Source: Clostridiales bacterium
GTDB taxonomy: Bacteria > Bacillota > Clostridia > Oscillospirales > Acutalibacteraceae
NCBI GenBank assembly: GCA_019419895.1
Contig: JAHZIE010000050.1
Location: 1-11,641, forward strand
Reading direction: 5' to 3'
Length of the DNA stretch: 11,641 bases
Shown: positions 6,410 to 11,641 of the stretch, piece after piece
Position numbering within the stretch: position 1 is the stretch's first letter
Layout of the letters: each line of letters starts with the position of its first letter
Translations under genes and position numbers: made by a program
Notes under the pieces: model-generated
The model's database searches: none
Seen by the model: the letters and a program-made list of their open reading frames with translations, nothing else
Told to the model about the DNA's origin: nothing

Positions 6410-6460
6410 ACACGGAGTGTAGAGTTCCTTATATCTGCGGAATATCTACGGAGCGTAGAG
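6410..6460 (-). promoter_or_regulatory. Paired repeats upstream of the XRE gene, candidate operator
   Basis: ACGGAGTGTAGAG (6412-6424) recurs as ACGGAGCGTAGAG (6448-6460), one mismatch, exactly 36 bases apart. Each copy is the right half of a dyad: ACAC-GGA-GTGT (6410-6420) and CTACG-GAG-CGTAG (6446-6458). Between them ATATCTGCGGA (6431-6441) is directly followed by ATATCTACGGA (6442-6452). The block ends a few bases upstream of the -35 region of the minus-strand XRE gene. Autoregulation is an inference. Confidence 0.45.
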
Positions 6461-6461
6461 C

Positions 6462-6590
6462 TTAATTTCCCCCCTTGCTCTGCCCTGAAACATTATACAG
6501 ATACGAATTCTTGTACATTATTTTCTCTTTTTTACAAGGGAATAATGGACTGCTGTCTATCAGGTTTTTATGTGTCACTTTATGGCACAT
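6462..6590 (-). CDS. Weak candidate small ORF, 42 residues
   Basis: An ATG (plus 6588-6590) lies 9 nt after a perfect AGGAGG (plus 6600-6605) and opens 42 codons to TAA at 6462. The product is polar, with Cys at 2 and 19, and no recognisable motif, signal or helix. The good ribosome binding site is the only real support. The rest of 6371-6781 holds the operator-like repeats and nothing else that I can support; no clear terminator for rarA is visible there. Confidence 0.2.
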   Translation of the reverse strand: MCHKVTHKNLIDSSPLFPCKKEKIMYKNSYLYNVSGQSKGGN

Positions 6591-6781
6591 GAGCCTTTTC
6601 CTCCTGATTCCAGTACGGCCGTAAATATGAGAAAAAATAAACCTTAATGATAAAAAAGAGCTCCTTTTTAGACGACTGTGACAGGAAGCCGCCGTAAAAG
6701 AAGCAGGATGAATGGACGGGCGCAATGATAGGACGCATATCCCAAGAAAACAGGGCAAAAGGGAAAAGTTATGGGAAAAGG

Positions 6782-8098
6782 CTAGGAGTGCTTTTGTTTC
6801 CATTCCTTGATTTGTTCCAGCCGAGCCTTGAATTTGGCTTCCAGTCCCTGTTCTCCCGGCTGATAATATTCTCTGCCTAAAAGGGAATCAGGAAGGCACT
6901 GCATGGCGGTCAGCTTGTCGGGAAAGTCATGGGCATACTGGTAGCCCTTGCCATAGTCGAGTTCCTTCATCAAATCTGTAACGGCATTCCGGATTGCCAG
7001 GGGGACAGGTTCTGAAATCCGGCTGAGAGCATCCTTTTTTGCCGTTTCATAAGCTATATAAAGGGAGTTTGATTTGGGAACCATCGACATATAGACGACG
7101 GCCTCGGCCAAATTGACGGCGCATTCAGGCATGCCGATGAAATGACAGGCCTGGTAGGCGGCGACCGCGATTTCCAGAGCCTTGGGATCGGCCAGACCGA
7201 TATCCTCGCTGGCAAAACGAATGACACGGCGGGCCACATAGAGGGGATCTTCCCCCGCTTCCAGCATACGGGCAAGCCAATAGATCGCCGCGTCCGGATC
7301 CGAATTGCGCATGGATTTATGAAGGGCGGAAATAATGTTGTAATGTTCTTCTCCCTTTTTGTCGTAAAGAAGAGATTTTTTTGAAGTACACTGTATCACT
7401 GTCTCTTTTGTCACTATGACCTTATTCCCGTCGACCTCTCCGTTGAGCACCGCCATTTCCAGAGTGGAAAGAGCGGTGCGGGCATCCCCATTGGCAAAGA
7501 CGGCAATGCTTTCCAACAGATCCGGAGAAATGGTGATTTCCTGTCCCGGAAAGCCGCGGGGATCGGTAAGAGCCCGCTGGAGAAGGGAAAGCAAATCTTC
7601 TGAAGTAAGCGCGTGTAGAACAAAAATCTTGCACCGGGAAAGAAGAGCTCCATTGATTTCAAAAGAAGGATTTTCTGTTGTGGCCCCGATTAGGATTATG
7701 CTTCCTTTTTCTACAAAAGGAAGAAAGGCGTCCTGCTGGGCTTTATTGAAGCGATGGATTTCATCGACAAATACAATAGTTCTTTCCCCATAACGCTGAT
7801 TATCCTCCGCCCGTTGCATGACGGCGCGGATTTCTTTTATGCCGCTGGTGACAGCGGAAAAATTGATAAACGCGGCCCTGGTGCGATTGGCAATGACTCT
7901 GGCAAGGGTAGTTTTTCCCACGCCGGGCGGTCCCCAGAAGATCATGGAGGAAATGCGATCGCTTTCGATCAAACGGCGCAGTATTTTCCCTTTGCCAAGA
8001 AGATGCTGCTGCCCGACATATTCCTCCAATGTCCGGGGGCGCAGTCTGGCCGCGAGAGGCTGGTTTTCTTCACGTCCGAATAAAGTACTCTGCTCCAT
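6782..8098 (-). CDS. rarA: Replication-associated recombination protein RarA (MgsA), AAA+ ATPase
   Basis: RarA is a tetrameric clamp-loader-like ATPase acting at stalled replication forks and single-stranded DNA gaps. The 438-residue product starts MEQSTLFGRE and shows the conserved LRPRTLEEYVGQQHLLG (19-35). It has Walker A GPPGVGKTT (56-64), Walker B VFVDEIHRFNKAQQD (109-123), sensor 1 GATTENPSFEIN (138-149) and an LLSRC arginine-finger region (152-156). The C-terminal half has the oligomerisation domain signatures RNSDPDAAIYWLARMLEAGEDP and RFASEDIGLADP, shown here in short form. Length is normal. I start at ATG 8098 because GGAGGG (plus 8105-8110) sits 6 nt upstream; a GTG 11 codons earlier has none. 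It has no functional partner next to it and is separated from the UPF0210 gene by a hairpin. Confidence 0.96.
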   Translation of the reverse strand: MEQSTLFGREENQPLAARLRPRTLEEYVGQQHLLGKGKILRRLIESDRISSMIFWGPPGVGKTTLARVIANRTRAAFINFSAVTSGIKEIRAVMQRAEDNQRYGERTIVFVDEIHRFNKAQQDAFLPFVEKGSIILIGATTENPSFEINGALLSRCKIFVLHALTSEDLLSLLQRALTDPRGFPGQEITISPDLLESIAVFANGDARTALSTLEMAVLNGEVDGNKVIVTKETVIQCTSKKSLLYDKKGEEHYNIISALHKSMRNSDPDAAIYWLARMLEAGEDPLYVARRVIRFASEDIGLADPKALEIAVAAYQACHFIGMPECAVNLAEAVVYMSMVPKSNSLYIAYETAKKDALSRISEPVPLAIRNAVTDLMKELDYGKGYQYAHDFPDKLTAMQCLPDSLLGREYYQPGEQGLEAKFKARLEQIKEWKQKHS

Positions 8099-8194
8099 AA
8101 AATTCCCTCCAATTGAAAAGATAGAATACACTTTTGCAATGCTCTATGCAGCATTATTCAGCAAACAGAGACGCGGCACTGTGGGATAAACAAT

Positions 8195-8223
8195 CGCCGC
8201 GGACAGAAGGAAGGTCCGCGGCG
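8195..8223 (-). terminator. Probable terminator of the ACT-UPF0210 operon
   Basis: CGCCGCGGAC (8195-8204) and GTCCGCGGCG (8214-8223) form a perfect 10-bp GC-rich stem with a 9-base loop, 46 bases past the UPF0210 stop. On the minus strand it is followed by ATTGTTTATC, a broken T-run, so termination efficiency is uncertain. The 171-base gap shows no other gene. Confidence 0.55.
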
Positions 8224-8269
8224 GCTGAAGTGGTACTATCATATGGCGTCCGCCCCGGAGGGAAAGACG

Positions 8270-9628
8270 TCAATTTTTCAGGCTTTGCAAGGGGGCGGGA
8301 ATGCGTCCGCCGCGGGAAATGAAACGCGCGGGGGAATGACGGTTGATTTCCATAATGGGACCATTGCCCAGCAGTCCGCCAAAGTTCAATTCCTCTCCGG
8401 CTTTTTTGCCGATGGCGGGAATGACACGGACCGCCGTTGTTTTGGAGTTAACCATGCCGATGGCAGCCTCGTCGGCGATGATGCCGGAAATAATTTCAGC
8501 GGAGGTATCGCCGGGAATGGCTATCATATCCAATCCCACAGAGCAGACAGCCGTCATGGCCTCAAGCTTTTCAAGACGGAGGGAACCACACCGGGCGGCG
8601 TCAATCATACCGGCATCCTCTGTGACCGGAATGAAGGCGCCGGACAGGCCACCCACATGGGAAGAAGCCATGGTGCCCCCTTTTTTGACGGCGTCATTCA
8701 ACAGGGCGAGGGTGGCTGTTGTACCATAGCAGCCGCATTTTTCAAGCCCCATTTCTTCAAGAATATGGGCGACAGAATCTCCGACAGCCGGGGTGGGGGC
8801 CAGGGAAAGATCGACAATCCCAAAAGGGACACACAGGCGGCGGGATGCTTCCTGCGCTACCAGCTGGCCCACGCGGGTGATTTTAAAAGCTGTTTTCTTC
8901 ACAATGTTCGCCACTTCGGTAATATCACAATCGCCGGCCTTTTTCAGAGCGGCGCTCACAACGCCTGGGCCGGAGACGCCGACGTTAATCACGCAGTCGG
9001 GCTCTCCCGGACCGTGGAAGGCTCCCGCCATAAATGGGTTGTCTTCAGGGGCGTTACAGAAAACAACCAGCTTGGCCGCGCCGATGCAGTCGCGGTCCGC
9101 GGTGATTTCAGCGGTTTGGCGGACGATCCGTCCCATCATCGCGACGGCGTCCATATTGATTCCAGTCTTTGTCGAACCGATGTTGACCGAGGAACAGACA
9201 TGCTCCGTTTCATTCAGAGCCTCTGGGATACTCTGGATCAAGGCGTAATCTCCGGGACCAAAGCCCTTGTGGACCAAAGCGGAATATCCGCCGATGAAAT
9301 TGACACCGACGGTACGCGCCGCCCGCTCCAGCGCTAAGGCGAATTTCACCGGGTTGCGGGACTGGCAGGCGGCCGCGATCATGGCGATAGGGGTGACGGC
9401 GATGCGCTTGTTGACGATGGGCACGCCGTACTCAGCCTCAATATCCTCGCCGGTTTTCACCAGGTCTTTGGCGTAGCGGCAGATTTTGTCATAAATATTT
9501 TGGCATGCGGTGTCGATATCCGGATGAATGCAGTCCAACAGGGAAATTCCCATAGTGATGGTACGCACGTCCAGATGCTCGTTTTGGATCATGGAAATCG
9601 TTTCCAATATGTCTCTTGAATTCAGCAT
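8270..9628 (-). CDS. PFL family protein (UPF0210 / DUF711)
   Basis: The 452-residue protein belongs to UPF0210, a family with a pyruvate formate-lyase-like fold but no proven reaction. It has the usual N-terminus (an ILETISMIQNEHLDVRTITMGISL-type block, where RTITMGISLLDC is diagnostic). Other recognisable blocks are NKRIAVTPI, NFIGGYSALVHKG, SVNIGSTKTGINMDAV, VINVGVSGPGVV, FGIVDLSLAPTPAVGDSV, the Gly- and Cys-containing CGCYGTTATLALLNDAVKKGG, and SGAFIPVTEDAGM. Length is normal (about 445-455), and it is soluble with no signal peptide. AAGGAG (plus 9638-9643) lies 9 nt before the ATG. It follows the ACT-domain gene by 37 bases and must be cotranscribed with it. This pair is conserved across Bacillota (in Streptococcus pneumoniae too), which suggests that the ACT protein senses a small ligand, perhaps an amino acid, for UPF0210. 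That role is inference. Confidence 0.95.
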   Translation of the reverse strand: MLNSRDILETISMIQNEHLDVRTITMGISLLDCIHPDIDTACQNIYDKICRYAKDLVKTGEDIEAEYGVPIVNKRIAVTPIAMIAAACQSRNPVKFALALERAARTVGVNFIGGYSALVHKGFGPGDYALIQSIPEALNETEHVCSSVNIGSTKTGINMDAVAMMGRIVRQTAEITADRDCIGAAKLVVFCNAPEDNPFMAGAFHGPGEPDCVINVGVSGPGVVSAALKKAGDCDITEVANIVKKTAFKITRVGQLVAQEASRRLCVPFGIVDLSLAPTPAVGDSVAHILEEMGLEKCGCYGTTATLALLNDAVKKGGTMASSHVGGLSGAFIPVTEDAGMIDAARCGSLRLEKLEAMTAVCSVGLDMIAIPGDTSAEIISGIIADEAAIGMVNSKTTAVRVIPAIGKKAGEELNFGGLLGNGPIMEINRHSPARFISRGGRIPAPLQSLKN

Positions 9629-9665
9629 GTAACGTTACTCCTTTATGAAGGCGGATAATTAAGTT

Positions 9666-9935
9666 TTAGATCCGGTGCATGGAATTAAAAATGTCCTCAT
9701 GCATGACGTGGATCTGAAGATTGTTCTTTTCCCCCAATTCTTTAAGCTGCTGGGAAAAATCGGCGAAGGGAATTGCCGAATCGGTAATTTCCACCATCAT
9801 AATCATGGCAAACATATCCTGTAAAATCGACTGGGTGACCTCGACGACATTCATGCCGGCTTTTGCGCAGACGGCGGAAACGTTGGCCAGGATTCCGACC
9901 ATATCTTTTCCAATGACGGTTATCACAGCGCGCAT
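9666..9935 (-). CDS. ACT domain-containing protein (UPF0237, GcvR-like)
   Basis: An 89-residue single ACT domain, full family length. The beta-alpha-beta start MRAVITVIGKDMVGILANVS contains the GKDxxGI turn typical of UPF0237. It is followed by CAKAGMNVVEVTQSIL and an FAMIMMVEI strand. ACT domains bind amino acids or similar small ligands at dimer interfaces; the ligand here is unknown. I start at ATG 9935 because GGAGG (plus 9946-9950) lies 10 nt upstream; an in-frame ATG 11 codons earlier lies on top of that site. It is the first gene of the two-gene operon with UPF0210. Confidence 0.93.
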   Translation of the reverse strand: MRAVITVIGKDMVGILANVSAVCAKAGMNVVEVTQSILQDMFAMIMMVEITDSAIPFADFSQQLKELGEKNNLQIHVMHEDIFNSMHRI

Positions 9936-9959
9936 CTTTATAATACCTCCCAAATTCAG

Positions 9960-10024
9960 CCCTTCCAATCAGGAAGGGAATATTTATACCTTACTATCAT
10001 ATCACATATAGATAGTTTTTTGAA
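9960..10024 (-). promoter_or_regulatory. Predicted promoter and leader hairpin of the ACT-UPF0210 operon
   Basis: On the minus strand TTCAAA (plus 10019-10024), 17 bases, then TATGAT (plus 9996-10001), preceded by TGA, giving an extended -10. The start would be near 9989. The leader then contains a 7-bp hairpin, CCCTTCC/GGAAGGG with a 5-base loop (9960-9978), 9 bases upstream of the ribosome binding site. The hairpin could protect the 5' end or affect translation. Confidence 0.45.
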
Positions 10025-10153
10025 TCAAAACCCGAAAGAATTTTCGCTTAATTTCTCTATTTTTGCTTTGGGAAATATGTTATTATAAACTAAAATACTT
10101 TGTTTTTTCGGCATTTTTGCCCAATTACGTTTTTTTAGCCGGGGAGGATATCT

Positions 10154-10963
10154 ATGCAGGAATTTAAAGCTTTTGAATGCCACTGCCATACCTGTCATTC
10201 CAGGGATGGAAGAAATTCGGTGGAGGAAATGTGCCGCCGGGCGGCGGAGCTTGGACTGGCATCCATTACTATCACCGATCACTGTGAGATCAACGAGTAT
10301 TATTCTGATGCTTACCATGATTCGATCCGCAGATCCTTTGAGGACATTCAGAAGGCCAAGGAACGCTTCAGAGGGAAAATTTCTGTCTTTGCCGGTTTGG
10401 AGCTGGCACAGGCGGTTCATAATTTGAAATACGCGGAGGATGCCGTAAATTCCAATCCCTATGATTTTATTCTGGGTTCTATTCATAATATCAGGGAGGA
10501 ACAGGACTTTTTCTTCCTTGATTACAGCAAAACAGATGTAAAGCATTTTCTGAGGCTTTATTTTCAGGAAATTATGGAATTGATTGAATGGGGGAATTTT
10601 GACTCCTTGGCCCATTTGACCTATCCCTTGCGGTATATTGTCGGTGAACACCATATTCCTGTGGAATTGGAGGAATTTGGCGAAGCGATTGATTCTATTC
10701 TGCACAGGCTGGCTGTTCAGGATAAGGCGTTGGAGATCAATACTTCCGGCCTGAGACAGGCTATCGGCGACACCCTGCCCGGCAGGGAGCTGGTGGAACG
10801 CTTCCGAAAGGCGGGAGGGCGCTATTTGACGGTGGGCTCTGATGCCCACCGCACGGAGGATTTGGGCAAGGGGCTCCAGACGGGCTATGCCTTGGCAAAG
10901 GATCTGGGGTTCGGAGGGGTGGTCCGATATGAGCGCAGGCGGCCCCGCTTGTTCCGGTTTTGA
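10154..10963 (+). CDS. PHP-domain phosphoesterase, histidinol-phosphatase (HisJ/HisK) type
   Basis: The 269-residue protein has the polymerase-and-histidinol-phosphatase fold, a metal-dependent phosphoesterase. Motifs in order: CHCHTCHSRDGR with H10 and H12; TDHCEI with D42 and H43; GLEL with E83; GSIHNI with H111; AHLTYP with H154; GSDAHR with D230 and H232. Together these are the expected metal ligands of the trinuclear site. The C-terminal LEINTSGLR and TVGSDAHRTEDLG blocks are typical of the HisK-type histidinol-phosphatases, which catalyse the penultimate step of histidine synthesis. No other his gene is in the window, so a different phosphate ester is possible. GGGGAGG (10141-10147) lies 6 nt before the ATG. 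It is divergent from the ACT operon. Its promoter is not clear: TATTAT/TATAAA around 10081-10089 has no good -35. Confidence 0.9.
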   Translation: MQEFKAFECHCHTCHSRDGRNSVEEMCRRAAELGLASITITDHCEINEYYSDAYHDSIRRSFEDIQKAKERFRGKISVFAGLELAQAVHNLKYAEDAVNSNPYDFILGSIHNIREEQDFFFLDYSKTDVKHFLRLYFQEIMELIEWGNFDSLAHLTYPLRYIVGEHHIPVELEEFGEAIDSILHRLAVQDKALEINTSGLRQAIGDTLPGRELVERFRKAGGRYLTVGSDAHRTEDLGKGLQTGYALAKDLGFGGVVRYERRRPRLFRF

Positions 10964-10965
10964 TT

Positions 10966-10992
10966 TTTTCAAATTTGAAAACCGCGGCGCGG
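10966..10992. repeat. Two adjacent palindromes after the PHP gene
   Basis: TTTTCAAATTTGAAAA (10966-10981) is a perfect 16-base palindrome. It is directly followed by CCGCG-G-CGCGG (10982-10992), another perfect dyad. They lie between the PHP stop and the lrp promoter. There is no T-run after them, so they are not an obvious intrinsic terminator; protein binding is an alternative. Confidence 0.45.
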
Positions 10993-11009
10993 GGAAGGAA
11001 AGTCGAAAA

Positions 11010-11038
11010 TTGACAGAAGGGTAACTTTGAGCTATAAT
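11010..11038 (+). promoter_or_regulatory. Perfect-consensus sigma-A promoter of the lrp-aminotransferase operon
   Basis: TTGACA (11010-11015), exactly 17 bases, TATAAT (11033-11038): every consensus base is present. The predicted start is near 11045, leaving a leader of about 72 bases. Confidence 0.85.
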
Positions 11039-11072
11039 CAAGGTTACTTTCCTTATATAGAAATATTCTATA
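11021..11072 (+). promoter_or_regulatory. Two dyads over the lrp promoter, candidate autoregulatory operators
   Basis: Dyad A: GTAACTTTGA (11021-11030) and TCAAGGTTAC (11038-11047) are inverted with 9 of 10 bases matching and bracket the -10 box. Dyad B: TATAGAA-ATA-TTCTATA (11056-11072) is perfect and lies just after the predicted start; its TAG...CTA ends around an AT core resemble Lrp-type sites. The next gene encodes an Lrp/AsnC protein, which family members commonly use to regulate themselves. Binding is inferred. Confidence 0.5.
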
Positions 11073-11116
11073 AACACATTTCCAGATGAAGGATTATGAT
11101 TGAAAGGGTGATTGAC

Positions 11117-11599
11117 ATGGAAGAAAAGATTTTGAGGCTGCTCCAGAAAAACGCAAGGATGAGTAAGGAAGAAATCGCTGTGATGCTCGGAATATCGGAG
11201 GAAGAAGTAGAGGCGCAGATAGCGGCGTTTGAAGCCAGGGGAGTCATTAAGGGATATACGGCGGTTATCGACTGGGAAAAGGTCGGCAGCAACCATGTCA
11301 GCGCTCTGATTGAGCTGAAGGTTGCCCCGAAAAAGGACTGCGGCTTTGATGAAACCGCCAAGCAGGTGATGGAGCTCAAAGAGGTGGAAAGCGTTTATCT
11401 CATGTCGGGAGGCTATGATCTTTTGGTAGAGGTGAAGGGAACTTCTTTCCAGGAGATAGCAATGTTTGTAGCCAAGAGGCTTTCCCCTATGGATTCCGTA
11501 CTTTCTACCACCACCCACTTCCTGCTGACCAAATATAAAGAGGATGGTATCCGTATTAATGGAGGCAGGGAAGAGGAGAGGAGGAGCATGGTACTGTGA
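11117..11599 (+). CDS. Lrp/AsnC family transcriptional regulator
   Basis: The 160-residue protein has an N-terminal winged helix-turn-helix (EEKILRLLQKNARMSKEEIAVMLG region, about 1-45; ISEEEVEAQIAAFEARGVIKGY carries the recognition helix and wing in short form). It also has a C-terminal RAM/ASNC effector domain (about 60-140) with the typical ESVYLMSGGYDLLVEV (91-106). Such proteins form octamers and respond to amino acids or related metabolites. I prefer ATG 11117, preceded by AAAGGG at 8 nt, over ATG 11096, whose GAAGGA is only 2 nt away. It begins an operon: its TGA overlaps the GTG of the next gene. A purine-rich run in its last codons serves as the ribosome binding site of that gene. 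The perfect promoter with dyads suggests autoregulation. Confidence 0.93.
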   Translation: MEEKILRLLQKNARMSKEEIAVMLGISEEEVEAQIAAFEARGVIKGYTAVIDWEKVGSNHVSALIELKVAPKKDCGFDETAKQVMELKEVESVYLMSGGYDLLVEVKGTSFQEIAMFVAKRLSPMDSVLSTTTHFLLTKYKEDGIRINGGREEERRSMVL

Positions 11600-11641
11600 T
11601 CGACTATAGCTCTCTACTCAACGATAAAATCAAGCATGTGA
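11596..11641 (+). CDS. Class I/II aminotransferase, N-terminal fragment cut by window end
   Basis: A GTG at 11596 opens a frame beginning MIDYSSLLNDKIKHV, which resembles the N-terminus of the PLP-dependent class I/II aminotransferases that usually follow this type of Lrp gene in Clostridia. Only 15 codons are visible, so the identity rests mostly on context. The start overlaps the lrp stop by 4 bases (GTGA), and AGAGGAGAGGAGG-type purines (11572-11585) lie upstream, indicating translational coupling. Confidence 0.6.
   Translation, partial: MIDYSSLLNDKIKHV

Noticed and set aside
6591..6803. N-terminal extension of the small minus-strand frame to 113 codons
   Set aside because: The longer start overlaps the end of rarA, has no ribosome binding site, and the translation looks non-coding.
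8243..9337. 364-codon plus-strand open frame
   Set aside because: It is antisense to the UPF0210 gene; the Gly/His/Asp-rich translation is what codon bias of the opposite strand produces.
10025..11518. Long minus-strand open frame (497 codons)
   Set aside because: It lies antisense to the PHP and lrp genes, both well supported by motifs, and its translation has no recognisable domain or ribosome binding site.

Overview
The window reads as a piece of a Bacillota chromosome, most likely class Clostridia (Lachnospiraceae or Oscillospiraceae type). The basis is gene content and style: TmcAL, acetate kinase, the UPF0237/UPF0210 pair, an Lrp regulator overlapping an aminotransferase, AGGAGG-type ribosome binding sites and TTGACA/TATAAT-type promoters. 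I cannot name a genus. Most of it is ordinary housekeeping and accessory chromosome. I see no tRNA, rRNA, CRISPR array or intact transposon.

Left part (1-3450): a decayed helix-turn-helix regulator (ATA for the start codon, two in-frame TAG stops) lies 3 bases before an intact four-helix membrane protein. Next, on the minus strand, is tmcAL (acetate-dependent tRNA-Met acetylation). It is divergent from ackA (acetate kinase), and their two predicted promoters face each other in a 129-base gap. ackA ends in a very strong hairpin terminator. No pta gene is seen beside it.

Middle (3450-6780): a DUF378 membrane protein (minus), then a near-consensus promoter with an A-tract-rich initial transcribed region, a possible 39-codon ORF and a D-2-hydroxyacid dehydrogenase (plus). 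A 470-base stretch without a confident gene follows, holding two strong hairpins and some open minus-strand frames of unknown meaning. Then comes an XRE-type regulator with two membrane helices and a C-terminal zinc ribbon (minus). Upstream of it are paired repeats that look like operators, and a roughly 410-base stretch holding only one weak small-ORF candidate.

Right part (6780-11641): rarA (replication-fork AAA+ ATPase, minus); a two-gene minus-strand operon of an ACT-domain protein (UPF0237) and a PFL-family protein (UPF0210), a widespread pair of unknown function; a divergent PHP-domain histidinol-phosphatase-type phosphoesterase (plus); and an Lrp/AsnC regulator whose start overlaps a perfect-consensus promoter and two dyads. 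The regulator overlaps by 4 bases the start of a class I/II aminotransferase that runs off the window.

How the genes connect: the clearest functional links are (i) acetate, shared by TmcAL as substrate and AckA as metabolic enzyme; (ii) the ACT-UPF0210 operon; (iii) the Lrp-aminotransferase operon, where the regulator probably controls itself and amino-acid metabolism. Nothing here is clearly a new system. The best leads are the Lrp promoter/dyad arrangement, the facing tmcAL/ackA promoters, the UPF0237/UPF0210 pair, and the unexplained stretch at 5278-5747.
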